A DNA stretch of 64,000 nt from Peribacillus muralis (GTDB taxonomy: Bacteria > Bacillota > Bacilli > Bacillales > DSM-1321): assembly GCF_001645685.2 (NCBI RefSeq), contig NZ_CP017080.1, forward strand, positions 2,532,001 to 2,596,000. Reading direction: 5' to 3'. Position 1 is the stretch's first letter. The number at the start of each line of letters is the position of its first letter. Under the pieces are notes generated by a model. The model searched no databases. It saw only the letters and a list, made by a program, of their open reading frames with translations, and was not told where the DNA came from. The translations under genes were made by a program, and so were the position numbers. Shown in pieces: positions 25,876 through 35,178 of this stretch.

Positions 25876-28275
25876 TTATTCGATTGTCTCTTCCTTATTA
25901 TCAGCCTTTGCGTTCAACTTTTTGAACCGATACATGAAGTAAAGAAGAGATAAGACTAACGCGACTACGAGAAATATCGCCAAGATACCTAGATTATGCC
26001 ACATGAAGCTATAATCTCCTGTTGAAATGACTGCCCGAAATGCATTAATCGAATAAGTCATTGGTAAAAATGGTGTAAAACCTTGCAGGAACCCTGGAAC
26101 CAATTCATTGGGGAAGGTTCCGCCGCTGCTTGTCAATTGAAGAATCAAAATTAACAATGCGATAAATCGACCTGGGTTATCCAAGGCTGAACCCAGGAAC
26201 TGAATGATCGCCATGAATGTACAGCTCGCAAGGATACTTACTGCAAAAAATAGCGGTAAGCTCGTAACATCAATTCCCAGTCCTAAAATCAGAATCGAAT
26301 CGACCAATATGGCCTGACAAATTCCTATAAGGGCCATGACGCTATACTTACTGATGAACCAGCTGAATCCATTTGCAGGCTTAACGGCGGGCTCCCTTAA
26401 CTTGAATATGATCGTCAGGACGATCGCCCCAATGAATAAGCTCAAGGAAATGAGATAGGGTGCAAAGCTGGTTCCGTAGTTTGGTACATTATTGATTGGC
26501 AGTTTATCCACTTTAACTGGACTTGCAAACATGTCATAAATATCATCATTGGATTTTATTTTGCCAGCTTCATCTGCGCCATCCTTCAATTCATCATGCA
26601 ATTCTTCCGAGCCATCGGATAGCTTGGCAATGCCATCTTGCAGCTTGATCGCTCCGTTTGCCAAATCCCCCATTCCCATTGTCAAGCTCGATGAGCCTTC
26701 TTTGAGCTTATCAGTTCCGGCAATTAAACTTTTGGAACCTTCGGAAAGTTGAGAGGTACCACTCGATAACTGCTTGGAGCCATCTTCGAGCTGATCAAGC
26801 CCGTTAACCAAGTTATTGCTGCCATCGGTTAATTGTCCAAGGCCGTTTTGGGCTTCGTCGATACTATCGCCAAATGTTGTCAAGCCTGATACCAATTGAC
26901 CTTGACCATCTTTAAGCTCATTCGCACCACTGGCAAGTTTATCTTGAGCTTGCTTCAATTGATTGAAACCACCGCTTAGTGAACCTGCACCTTCACCTAA
27001 TCGAGTTGCTCCGTCGTTTAAATTGTTGCCGCCCTTAGCCATTTCTAAAGCACTCGCCGAAAGCTTTCCAACCCCCTCGGAGACTCCCTTACTGCCTTCA
27101 CTGATGCGGGAGAGTGAGGCAATCACACCATCCAATCGTGCTTTCTCGGCGGGATCTTCCGTTATTTCGGATTGTTGCTTCAATCCGGAAATAACTTCTT
27201 CCAAACCGGCTGAAACTTCAGCAGCCCCAGCTTTCGCATCACCTGTAGCTGCACTCCATTCGGATAAGGAGCCTGAAAGCTGGCTAGCACCGGCAGCGAC
27301 ACCATTTGCTCCCTCAGTCAAAGCTGGAAGCTTTTCTTCGATCTGATTGAAACCAGCTATTGACTGCTGCAAGCCGTTGGCCAATTCACCGGATCCTGCT
27401 TTGGATTTTTTGGCACCTTGTAAAAGCTGGGATTGCCCGTCTTTCATTTGACCTACACCAGAGCTAAACTGTTGCAACCCCTGATTCAGCTCTTTGGACC
27501 CTGCCGCTGCTGAACCGATTCCGCTTGAAAAGGTTAATGATTTTTCGGCCAATTTCTCGAGATTATCATGGATTTCGACTGAACCTGAATGAACCGATTC
27601 AATTCCGTCTTCCACCTTTTTGGACCCTGCTTTAGCAGAGTTAATTCCTTCACCAAGTTCACTTGATCCGTTTTTGACGGAATCCGTTCCGTCTTTTAAC
27701 TTTCCTGCACCATCACTGGCACTTTTAAGTCCGTCAGCAACTTCGTTTAAATTGTCAAACATGGATTCCGCGTACGTTTTCGTTACAGCTGATGATACTT
27801 CCCCTTTGATTCTTTCAGTAGCAGCATCTCCAATTTTCGTAGATATATAGTTAAATCCTTCGTTAGACGTGTAAATTAAATCGAGTTTTTCCGGATTATC
27901 ATCTTGCAAAGTCGTTGCATTTTTGGAAAAGTTTTTCGGTATTTCTATTTTCATGTAATAATCTTGGTTTTCAAGACCTTCATTCGCTTCTTTTTGACTG
28001 ACGAAGTGCCAATCAAAGTCCTTTTTCTCTTTTAACTCTTTCACTAAATCTTTTCCTATTGTAAGTTCCGTTTCATTGAACTCGGCTCCCTCATCCATAT
28101 TGACGATGGCAACCGGTAATTTGTCCACCTTCCCATATGGATCCCAAAACGCCCAAAGGAACGTCCCGCTGTATAGTAAGGGAATCAATATGATCCCTAT
28201 AATGGAAATGAGTATCATAGGATGTTTTATAATCGCTGAAAATTCACCCTTTAAAGATTTAAGCACACTTACCAA
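25876..28275 (-). CDS. yhgE: YhgE/Pip-family membrane protein
   Basis: A 799-residue integral membrane protein with the YhgE/Pip architecture: one N-terminal helix (about 20-42), an extracytoplasmic YhgE_Nterm part (PVAIVNMDEGAEF), a long central segment (about 180-560) of short repeats ending in GxxxLxxG (LKDGT, LSEGS, LEDGS), and an ABC2-like C-terminal bundle of five or six helices (about 600-785). Relatives are phage-infection proteins or T7-secretion-linked exporters; the cargo is unknown. The start is a TTG behind AAGGAAGGA. It is transcribed from a promoter with a TetR-type operator, yet no adjacent TetR gene is present. Confidence 0.9.
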   Translation of the reverse strand: MVSVLKSLKGEFSAIIKHPMILISIIGIILIPLLYSGTFLWAFWDPYGKVDKLPVAIVNMDEGAEFNETELTIGKDLVKELKEKKDFDWHFVSQKEANEGLENQDYYMKIEIPKNFSKNATTLQDDNPEKLDLIYTSNEGFNYISTKIGDAATERIKGEVSSAVTKTYAESMFDNLNEVADGLKSASDGAGKLKDGTDSVKNGSSELGEGINSAKAGSKKVEDGIESVHSGSVEIHDNLEKLAEKSLTFSSGIGSAAAGSKELNQGLQQFSSGVGQMKDGQSQLLQGAKKSKAGSGELANGLQQSIAGFNQIEEKLPALTEGANGVAAGASQLSGSLSEWSAATGDAKAGAAEVSAGLEEVISGLKQQSEITEDPAEKARLDGVIASLSRISEGSKGVSEGVGKLSASALEMAKGGNNLNDGATRLGEGAGSLSGGFNQLKQAQDKLASGANELKDGQGQLVSGLTTFGDSIDEAQNGLGQLTDGSNNLVNGLDQLEDGSKQLSSGTSQLSEGSKSLIAGTDKLKEGSSSLTMGMGDLANGAIKLQDGIAKLSDGSEELHDELKDGADEAGKIKSNDDIYDMFASPVKVDKLPINNVPNYGTSFAPYLISLSLFIGAIVLTIIFKLREPAVKPANGFSWFISKYSVMALIGICQAILVDSILILGLGIDVTSLPLFFAVSILASCTFMAIIQFLGSALDNPGRFIALLILILQLTSSGGTFPNELVPGFLQGFTPFLPMTYSINAFRAVISTGDYSFMWHNLGILAIFLVVALVLSLLYFMYRFKKLNAKADNKEETIE

Positions 28276-28388
28276 GTCCTTCCTTCACGGCAATATTACC
28301 GCTCATATATTGAATTTCAGTATGGATTGGTTTCTTTTCATCTGAAATATATCGTTCTATTCATTCTGTTCCGCCTGACCTAATAATT

Positions 28389-28415
28389 AATGACCAATTC
28401 GTTCAATTGGTCATT
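28389..28415 (-). promoter_or_regulatory. Palindromic TetR-type operator in the yhgE leader
   Basis: A perfect inverted repeat with 11-base arms AATGACCAATT and AATTGGTCATT around CGTTC. It begins about ten bases after the -10 box of the yhgE promoter, so a bound protein would block initiation. In Bacillus yhgE is paired with the TetR-type regulator yhgD; the binding protein here is inferred. Confidence 0.75.
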
Positions 28416-28425
28416 TCTACGATTG

Positions 28426-28454
28426 ACTATAACATTTATCCAACATTTTATCAA
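28426..28454 (-). promoter_or_regulatory. Sigma-A promoter of yhgE
   Basis: TTGATA (28449-28454) and TATAGT (28426-28431) on the minus strand are separated by 17 bp, with the operator directly downstream and the start codon about 150 bp away. Confidence 0.7.
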
Positions 28455-28533
28455 TGTTTTTCATCCTATTTTTTCTATTTCAAGACCTATTCTTGCAGCT
28501 GCTCCTCAAGGATGGCTGGAACAACGGTAACAG

Positions 28534-28566
28534 AAAAAAGGCATCCATGACCGGATCGCCTTTTTT
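28534..28566 (-). terminator. Terminator between the nitronate monooxygenase and yhgE genes
   Basis: Arms AAAAAAGGC (28534-28542) and GCCTTTTTT (28558-28566) form an A/T-flanked stem 45 bp after the nitronate monooxygenase stop; it should work on both strands. Confidence 0.75.
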
Positions 28567-28611
28567 CTATCATAAAATTATTTCCAAATAAAATAATGAA
28601 GCGCTTTCAAA

Positions 28612-29610
28612 TCATTTGGAGGTGATGCCTCTCAATTTCTCCGCCTGCCTCGTCAATTTCCCTAGAGAATCGTGATACTCTTTTTCCAGTTGCTTTATGA
28701 TGCCGGCAGCAGTATCGATTTTTTTTATCGCTCCAACGCCATGTCCTGCCGACCAGATGTCACGCCACGCCTTTGACTCTGATGTCTTGGACATGCTGTC
28801 AAAATCCACCTTCTCTTTTTTGGCCAACTGTTCGGGGTCCATGCCTTCCTTTCTGATGCTCGGCTTCAGCATATTGCAATTAACGCCTGAAAATGCATCA
28901 GTCAAAATGATATCATCATGATCCGAATCGACAAGCATTTCACGATACTCATCATTTGCCCTGCTCTCCTTCGCTACAATAAAACGCGTGCCCATATAAG
29001 CAAGATCTGCTCCAGCAGCTTGAGCGGCCAGGATACTGTGACCGGTGCTTATCGAGCCGGCTAGGAGTATGATGCCATCCCAGAAGGTCCTGACGCTGTC
29101 CACGAATGCAAAGCTATTAATATCACCTGCATGGCCGCCAGCTCCTGCAGCTACCAGGATCAAACCATCCACTCCGGAATCGGCAGCTTTTTTGGCGAAT
29201 TCCACACTGCTGACATCCGAAAAGACTAGCCCGCCATAGCTGTGTACGACGTCCACCACATGCTTAGGAGAACCTAAGGATGTAATGATGATTGGAGGTT
29301 GATGTTTTTTGACCAGTTCCAACTCTTCTTCCAGTCGGCTATATGTACGATGGACCACCATATTCATTGCCCATGGTGCAACCTTGCTGTCCGGATCTTT
29401 ATCCCTTGCAGCCTCCAATGTGTCGCTTATATCGCCCATCCATTGGTCAAGCACTTCTATCGGGCGTGCATTCGGCGCTGGAAAAGAGCCAATCACACCA
29501 TTCAAGCAACATTCTTTTACTAGCTCAGGACCTGATATCAAGAACATAGGTGCTGAGATGACTGGCAGAGTTAATTGATTCCACCACTGTTCAGGCAAAG
29601 TTCTACTCAT
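28612..29610 (-). CDS. Nitronate monooxygenase-type flavin oxidoreductase
   Basis: A 332-residue FMN-dependent TIM-barrel enzyme of the 2-nitropropane dioxygenase/NPD family, which oxidises alkyl nitronates or related small acids. Landmarks are LPVISAPMFLISGPELV at the N-terminus, the FMN phosphate region GSISTGHSILAAQAAGADLA, MGTRFIVAKES, and GAGGHAGD with the His that acts as the base in class I enzymes. The C-terminal third has the SAGHGVGAI segment. GGGAGG lies eight bases before the ATG. It stands alone between two terminators. Confidence 0.88.
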   Translation of the reverse strand: MSRTLPEQWWNQLTLPVISAPMFLISGPELVKECCLNGVIGSFPAPNARPIEVLDQWMGDISDTLEAARDKDPDSKVAPWAMNMVVHRTYSRLEEELELVKKHQPPIIITSLGSPKHVVDVVHSYGGLVFSDVSSVEFAKKAADSGVDGLILVAAGAGGHAGDINSFAFVDSVRTFWDGIILLAGSISTGHSILAAQAAGADLAYMGTRFIVAKESRANDEYREMLVDSDHDDIILTDAFSGVNCNMLKPSIRKEGMDPEQLAKKEKVDFDSMSKTSESKAWRDIWSAGHGVGAIKKIDTAAGIIKQLEKEYHDSLGKLTRQAEKLRGITSK

Positions 29611-29745
29611 TTACGAAACCTCCCACTATTAATATATTACCAAAATATAACTTAACAAGATTATCATACTTCTAAAATGCGGAATTTTCAAGAAATTAAT
29701 TACGAAGCCCTTAACCAATATGGAATGAAAAAGATTTCAATAAAA

Positions 29746-29779
29746 AAACCGTATATGGAGAACGCTCCATACACGGTTT
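29746..29779 (-). terminator. Terminator of the HAD phosphatase gene
   Basis: Fifteen-base arms (29746-29760 and 29765-29779, core TATGGAG/CTCCATA, one mismatch) with loop AACG. On the minus strand the stem is followed by seven T. It overlaps the position right after the stop codon. Confidence 0.9.
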
Positions 29780-29783
29780 CAAT

Positions 29784-30527
29784 TTAATTGGTAAGGACCC
29801 ATTTACGAATCGCCTTCGCAACCCCATCTTCTTCATTCGTTGCTGTGACCCAATCTGCCTTTTCCTTCACTTTAGCTTGTGCATTTCCCATCGCGACTCC
29901 CAGCTTCGCCTCAGAAATCATCGCTAGGTCATTAAGGCTGTCTCCTACTGCCATTACCTGATCCATCGTGATATTAAGCAATGAGCAGACAAGTGTTATC
30001 GCTTTCGCTTTATTTACGCCCATGGCATTCACTTCAATATTAGTGGGACTTGAATTGCTGATTTCCAGGTTGCCCCTTGAAACCAATTCATCCATGATGA
30101 TTTGGCGGGTTGCCTCATCTTCTGTATCGAATCCGAATTTAAGCCATTCGGAATCGTAGATTTTTTCAGGCATTTCGGCTCTGTATACATGATCGCAGCT
30201 TATGGCCCAAAAATGCGTGTCATGCTTTTGGCTTAATTCCCACATCCATTGAATGGACTCGGTATCCACGATATTTCTTTCGACCAATTTTCCTTGATTA
30301 TCGAAAATCTCGCTTCCATTTACCGTAATGAGATAGGATCTGAGTGCCATTGACTTTGCAAAATCACTGCAGGTCGCATAAGATCTTCCTGTGCTCAATA
30401 CTACAAACACACCTTGTTCTTCTGCTTCTTTGATCGCTTTCCTATTTTCTTCGGAAATCTCCCCAGCTTGATTCAGGAGCGTTCCATCCATGTCTAACGC
30501 GACCAGCTTAATTTCTGGTTTCATCAT
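29784..30527 (-). CDS. Cof-type HAD-IIB phosphatase
   Basis: A 247-residue haloacid dehalogenase hydrolase acting on a sugar or nucleotide phosphate. Motif I is LVALDMDGTLLN (nucleophile and acid Asp), motif II STGRSY, motif III a Lys around VNKAKAI, and motif IV GDSLNDLAMI, followed by GVAMGNAQ, all typical of the Cof/YitU group with a C2B cap. I choose the ATG at 30525-30527 (GGGTG six bases upstream) over an upstream start that lacks a ribosome site. The substrate cannot be predicted. It is a single-gene unit with a strong terminator. Confidence 0.88.
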   Translation of the reverse strand: MMKPEIKLVALDMDGTLLNQAGEISEENRKAIKEAEEQGVFVVLSTGRSYATCSDFAKSMALRSYLITVNGSEIFDNQGKLVERNIVDTESIQWMWELSQKHDTHFWAISCDHVYRAEMPEKIYDSEWLKFGFDTEDEATRQIIMDELVSRGNLEISNSSPTNIEVNAMGVNKAKAITLVCSLLNITMDQVMAVGDSLNDLAMISEAKLGVAMGNAQAKVKEKADWVTATNEEDGVAKAIRKWVLTN

Positions 30528-30783
30528 TTTCTTCACCCTTTCGTAAATCTTCCCTATGTACTTCATACCATGATAGCTTATTTTTTGTTAATAAGGAAAG
30601 AACGTGAGCAATTGAACAGTTCCTTGTGAGCAAGATTAAGCCCTTCTCCTTGCAGCAAAATAAACAAACTAGTTAATTTGCTGCGGGAGCGTTTAAATCA
30701 GCATCATTTGAAAAGGAGGCCATGAAATAATCATGACCTTAGTCAATTGCGCTTTACCTACAAGTAGAGGTCAGTATAAATCA

Positions 30784-31779
30784 TTACTGCTTTTCTTTTT
30801 CTATTTCATCCAATTCTTTTTTGATTTGTCCTTCCCATTTAGGAACCCCGTCATTTTCGTCGAACTCTATAATGACATCCGTCACTCCCCGCTCCTTGAA
30901 TATTTCATCAAACAGGCGATCTTTAATGTCATCCGCTTCCGCAATTGAAATATGGGGATCGAGCTCCACTTCCAATTCAACGTGAAAGTCTTCACCTTCT
31001 TTTAATACCGCAAGTTTCTGAATGTCTCTGACATCCGGATCACTCATGACCATGCTACCGATTTTTTGCCGCATTTCTATATCCGCTTCCCCAAGAGCGC
31101 CTGCTGCATTGTCAAGGAAAACCCGGCCAACCACATAAAACATGCCAAGACCAATCATGACCGAAGCGACACCTTCCGCTTGAATGAAAGGGGTGAAGTT
31201 CGCTAACAGAATCGCAAGAATCGCAAGAAGCCCGCCTCCAGTTGCGACCATATCTTCCATGAATACTAATTTCGTCGCTGGTTTTGCCCGTTTCAAACCA
31301 GCAAAGCTTTTAAAGATGATGGCTGTTCCTGTTGCTTCAATCCCAGTCTCATGCACGACTTCCTTCATCGCTTTAAATAAAACATATGATTCCAACACGA
31401 CCGCCAAGGATAAAACGGACAAGTTAATGATGAGTCCAGTTGAGTGTACAGGGTGCAAAATGTGATGGAACCCTTCTTTGATCGTTTCATAGGACATGAT
31501 CCCGACAACAAGTACTGCACCTAAAAGCACGAGGTTGACCAAACGTCCGAATCCATCCGGAAATCGATCTGTTGGTGATTTTTTACTTAATGCTGAACCG
31601 ATGAATACGAAAAACTGGTTCGCGGCATCTCCCAACGTATGTAATGTTTCTGCAAACATAGCGACATTCCCTGTCATGATATAAGCGATTCCCTTTAAGA
31701 TGGCAATGATGCTATTCACGCAGGCAGCAGTGAATGCCGATTTGTTGCCTTGCTTTAATAATTGGAACAATTCCTTCAA
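30784..31779 (-). CDS. Cation diffusion facilitator (CDF) metal transporter
   Basis: A 331-residue membrane antiporter that exports divalent metal ions. The zinc/metal site in helix 2 is His47-x3-Asp51 within FAETLHTLGDAANQ, and the later helix holds the second site around EDMVATGGG. Five or six helices span about residues 12-220, and the cytoplasmic ZT-dimer domain (about 230-310) has LEVELDPHISIAEADDIKD. The size and domain order match the YdbO-like Bacillus proteins. The start is TTG behind GGGGGGA. Metal preference is not certain; the His/Asp pair suits Zn, Fe or Mn. Confidence 0.87.
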   Translation of the reverse strand: MKELFQLLKQGNKSAFTAACVNSIIAILKGIAYIMTGNVAMFAETLHTLGDAANQFFVFIGSALSKKSPTDRFPDGFGRLVNLVLLGAVLVVGIMSYETIKEGFHHILHPVHSTGLIINLSVLSLAVVLESYVLFKAMKEVVHETGIEATGTAIIFKSFAGLKRAKPATKLVFMEDMVATGGGLLAILAILLANFTPFIQAEGVASVMIGLGMFYVVGRVFLDNAAGALGEADIEMRQKIGSMVMSDPDVRDIQKLAVLKEGEDFHVELEVELDPHISIAEADDIKDRLFDEIFKERGVTDVIIEFDENDGVPKWEGQIKKELDEIEKEKQ

Positions 31780-32007
31780 TAAGAGTCCCCCCAGTTCTAT
31801 TTATAAATCCATTATCATAATGTATTATCCCCAACACTGGCTTGGCTGAAACCACAAAAGGGAAAAACGACGTTCTATGCAATTGATGCCTTGTAATGTG
31901 AGAAGGAATAAGCTTGGATGCTTGGACACCTTCATCCTTAACTGCGAAACAAAAAAGGCAGTAAGCGATATGCCTACTCCCGAACATGCAAGAATCAGCT
32001 TTTTATT

Positions 32008-32766
32008 TCAAGCTTCCACCCGTTTTACCAGCTTTGATGGATTATTGACTTTATATCGAATTTCCTTATTATATTTCTTGTCGACGACTTTACCATCAAA
32101 TTCAATTTGGTCGCCTTCTTCTAGCTCAGCTTTTTTCAATGTCTTGCTATAACCGCACCAAGCATCGCCGATTGCTAGTTCCGGTTCTGTTGTAACTTTA
32201 ACTTCCGACAGCAGGATGACTTCGTCTTCTTCACCCGTAAAATGGTTCATCTTCGCCGTGAATTCCTTGATTATTGCAGTAAAGTGCACTTTTTCAGCTG
32301 GTAAATCCAATTTGGGTTTTGCAGTTGCCTTTTTGCTTTTTGTTTTTTCCTTTTTTGGATGATCCTCACTTAAAGGCTTGGAAGGTTTCGTCATGGACGC
32401 TTCCTTTTCCGTTTTCGTTTCACTTGAAATTGAGGTTACGTCGGAAACAGGTCCACTCAACAACTCTTTCCCAAAATTAGCACTTTGCATTTCTTTTAAA
32501 TAGGAAGGATTAATGCAGCTCAGCATCCCATTTTCAAATTCAACGATAACCGTATCAAGGCCGTTCCCATATTGTTCGTACCCTGCCAATTTCACCTTCC
32601 CTTGATAGCTCCCGCTTTTATATAGCAGTTCCCTTTTTACCGATCGTGCAGTGAATAATTTCCATTCCAATCCTTTAGAGATATAGTCCTCATCATCTAC
32701 AAATGAGATAAACTCGCCTTTCGGGGCAATATAATGAACCAATTCTTCAGCTGGAGTATCAGCCAC
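32008..32766 (-). CDS. Hypothetical protein with OB-like C-terminal domain
   Basis: A 252-residue soluble protein I do not recognise. An N-terminal part (about 1-95) has alternating strands with GEFISFVDDEDYISKGLEW and VIVEFENGMLSCINP; a lysine-rich, low-complexity linker follows (about 105-150, KPSKPLSEDHPKKEKTKSKK); the C-terminal 90 residues (VHFTAIIKEFTAKMNHF, AIGDAWCGYSKTLKKAEL, GDQIEFDGKVVDKKYNKE) read like an OB-fold nucleic-acid-binding strand pattern. GGAG lies eight bases before the GTG at 32764-32766. No signal peptide or helix. A role in nucleic-acid binding is a guess. Confidence 0.6.
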   Translation of the reverse strand: MADTPAEELVHYIAPKGEFISFVDDEDYISKGLEWKLFTARSVKRELLYKSGSYQGKVKLAGYEQYGNGLDTVIVEFENGMLSCINPSYLKEMQSANFGKELLSGPVSDVTSISSETKTEKEASMTKPSKPLSEDHPKKEKTKSKKATAKPKLDLPAEKVHFTAIIKEFTAKMNHFTGEEDEVILLSEVKVTTEPELAIGDAWCGYSKTLKKAELEEGDQIEFDGKVVDKKYNKEIRYKVNNPSKLVKRVEA

Positions 32767-33185
32767 AGTCACCACTCCTAATCTTATGTATATGATTATA
32801 TTTTAGCAAAGGATCTCCAAGATGCAAATGAATCAAGATCATATGTTAAACTTGCATGACGTGATGGCTCTCCCGAACTCTAAGTGCCTGTAGTGAGATG
32901 GATACACTCCCTTCTATGTGGCCAATTTTTTTACCACTAAAAAAGCAACGAGCCAAATTTCCCACTCAAAATTTCAGGCAATCAGAATCCCTTATGTTCA
33001 AACGAGCGGAATGAAACGAAAGGCACGAGACTACCATGAAAAATATTATAAAATAAGAAGGGGACCCATCTTCATAAAAATCAACAAAGAGCTGCCCAAT
33101 ATATCGACTTTCCGACTATTGGACACCCCGTGTTCATTGAATATTCAATCTTCTATTGCCGAAATGGTGCATCACGCTGTATGGT
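32767..33185. other. Intergenic region with a decayed dispersed-repeat copy
   Basis: No credible gene on either strand. Around 33000-33040 the words GAGCGGAATGAAACG and GGCACGAGACT resemble the start of the dispersed repeat at 25640, so this may be a decayed copy. The promoter of the 32008 gene should lie near 32780-32850. Confidence 0.4.
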
Positions 33186-34595
33186 CTATTGAATCTTTTT
33201 CAGTTGTTCACGTGGCTCAGCAATGGTGACCGCTTTCTTATGATAAAACAGAAAGTATGATCCGATAACGAGAACGGCGAGAAGGGTCGTGAGAAAGAAT
33301 TGCAGCCTCATGGAATCAATGAAGGCTTGCGCAACGAATATGATAAACAAGATAGCAATGGTAGCATAGGTTAAGTAGGGGAAAAGCCACATTTTCACTT
33401 TGAGTGTTCCTGGGTTTTCTTTTTCCGTCTTATTCCGTAAATACAGATGGGAAAAAGCGATAAAGATATACATGATCATGGTCACTCCGCCCGAGCTATT
33501 TGCGAGAAAGGCAAACAATTTATCAGGGGAGACAAATTTAAAAGTGGTGCACACATATGCAAAGAATACGCTGGCCATCAACGCCCAGATAGGAATTCCC
33601 CGCTTATTCACCCGAGAAAGGATTTTGGGTGCATCTCCTTTTTTTGATAAGGAGTACAACATACGTGAGCTTGTGTATAGTCCAGAATTCAAAACGGAAA
33701 GCAACGATATGAAAATAACGACATTCATGACTTGACCAGCGGCAGGAAGGCCTGCCATATCAAATACGCTGGCATATGGTGTTTTCAATAACTCTTCCGC
33801 TCCTTGAGGAATAACGATTACCAATACAGCCACTGAGCCGACGAAGAAAAGGAGCAGACGCCATACAACTGCATTTATCGCCCTCATGATATTTTTTTCC
33901 GGGTTTTCCGATTCTCCTGCGGCAATGGCCGCCACCTCACTACCCGATAATGAGAAAGTAATGAATATGACACTTAGAAGAACAGGGAGAAAACCATTAG
34001 GGAAAAGGCCGCCTTCGCTTGAAATGTTGGAAAGGCCAGGAGAATCGAATCCTGGGACAAACCCGAATATCATGGCTGCACCTAGGAACAAGAAGATAAC
34101 TATGGCCGTAACTTTCATAAAGGCTAACCAGTATTCAAATTCCCCGTAGGCTTTTACAGAATAAATATTCGTGATCGTCATCAGTATGGGAAAAGATAAA
34201 CTAGCAGTCCACATGGGGATGGAAGGAACCCACTCATGTATCATGGTACCCAATAATGTCGTCTCAATGGCAATGATGATGACCCAGTTGAACCAGTACA
34301 GCCAGCCAATCGTATATCCAGCCCAAGGACCTAATGCTTGATGTGCATAGGTTGAAAAAGACCCACTATCAGGATTGACTACAGCCATTTCACCTAGCAT
34401 GCGCATAATAAGGACAATCATCAGCCCTGCAATGATATAGGATAAAATGGCGCCTGGACCTGCAGAACCGATGATCGTGCCACTTCCGATAAATAAGCCT
34501 GCCCCGATAACTCCGCCAATGGAAATCATGGTCACGTGTCTCGTCTTTAGACCATGCTTCAGTTCATTTGTTTGAAAAGCCACTTTCGTCACCAT
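33186..34595 (-). CDS. Amino acid permease, APC superfamily (GabP/AAT-like)
   Basis: A 469-residue permease with 12 predicted helices that imports an amino acid with protons. The first helix has the AAT family signature (TMISIGGVIGAGLFIGSG), TM3 follows FSTYAHQALGPWAGYTIGW, and FSLSGSEVAAIAAGE lies in helix 6, which lines the substrate site. It resembles GABA, proline and aromatic amino acid permeases; the substrate cannot be fixed. The exact start is uncertain: the ATG at 34593-34595 has AAAGG immediately upstream and a GTG five codons later is also possible. The gene is monocistronic. Confidence 0.88.
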   Translation of the reverse strand: MVTKVAFQTNELKHGLKTRHVTMISIGGVIGAGLFIGSGTIIGSAGPGAILSYIIAGLMIVLIMRMLGEMAVVNPDSGSFSTYAHQALGPWAGYTIGWLYWFNWVIIIAIETTLLGTMIHEWVPSIPMWTASLSFPILMTITNIYSVKAYGEFEYWLAFMKVTAIVIFLFLGAAMIFGFVPGFDSPGLSNISSEGGLFPNGFLPVLLSVIFITFSLSGSEVAAIAAGESENPEKNIMRAINAVVWRLLLFFVGSVAVLVIVIPQGAEELLKTPYASVFDMAGLPAAGQVMNVVIFISLLSVLNSGLYTSSRMLYSLSKKGDAPKILSRVNKRGIPIWALMASVFFAYVCTTFKFVSPDKLFAFLANSSGGVTMIMYIFIAFSHLYLRNKTEKENPGTLKVKMWLFPYLTYATIAILFIIFVAQAFIDSMRLQFFLTTLLAVLVIGSYFLFYHKKAVTIAEPREQLKKIQ

Positions 34596-35178
34596 CCTTT
34601 AAACTGTCAGTATTCCTTTTTGTCATCGTGCCTTTTCCTTTGCCGTGGCACCAGCGGAAATCATTCATTCTTTAGCTGATAGGATATGTCCTTTTCCTTC
34701 ACAGTTTGAAACAAGATCGAGTGAATGGTCGATCAGTAAAATTCATATGTACATTTGGAAAAATTAGAAGGTCTAAGGACCGCTACTTTCCTCCGCAGCG
34801 ATACGCCGCGCCATTCCCATTATTCTCCTACCCCTCCCCTACATCATTTGGTCAAGCTTAATATATTAAAAAGCAATATCCATGCCAAAAAAAGGTGGGC
34901 TATATCGAGGGATATGATGCTATTGGATAAAGCATTAGATTCAATTTTGAATCGGTATAAGAAATCCGAGCTGATGAAATGCAGCGCGATTTTTTTTCAT
35001 GATAAGCCAAAGAAGATGCCTCGATTCATTGCATGGATATCGGCATCTTCCAATTAATTAAGCTATTTTCCTTTTTTCAAGCCGGGAACTGTGTTTGGTT
35101 CCTAACCTATTATGTACACGCAAAAAATCGAATATGTAAAATTTTATCTAATTTATGTATCAACCCAAGTCAAGTTCA
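34596..35178. other. Intergenic region with a long-looped hairpin
   Basis: No gene is supported; plus-strand frames (for instance from 34755) are short and lack ribosome sites. At about 35012-35049 arms AAGATGCC and GGCATCTT pair around a roughly 20-base loop, with TTTTCCTTTTTT downstream, perhaps a terminator remnant. The permease promoter should lie near 34600-34750. Confidence 0.4.

Noticed and set aside
26549..27850. Several plus-strand open frames opposite yhgE
   Set aside because: They arise from the repetitive Gly/Ser/Leu codons of the yhgE repeat segment and have no starts with ribosome sites.
34755..35057. Plus-strand 100-codon frame upstream of the kinase
   Set aside because: No ribosome site, no known pattern, and it crosses a hairpin arm.
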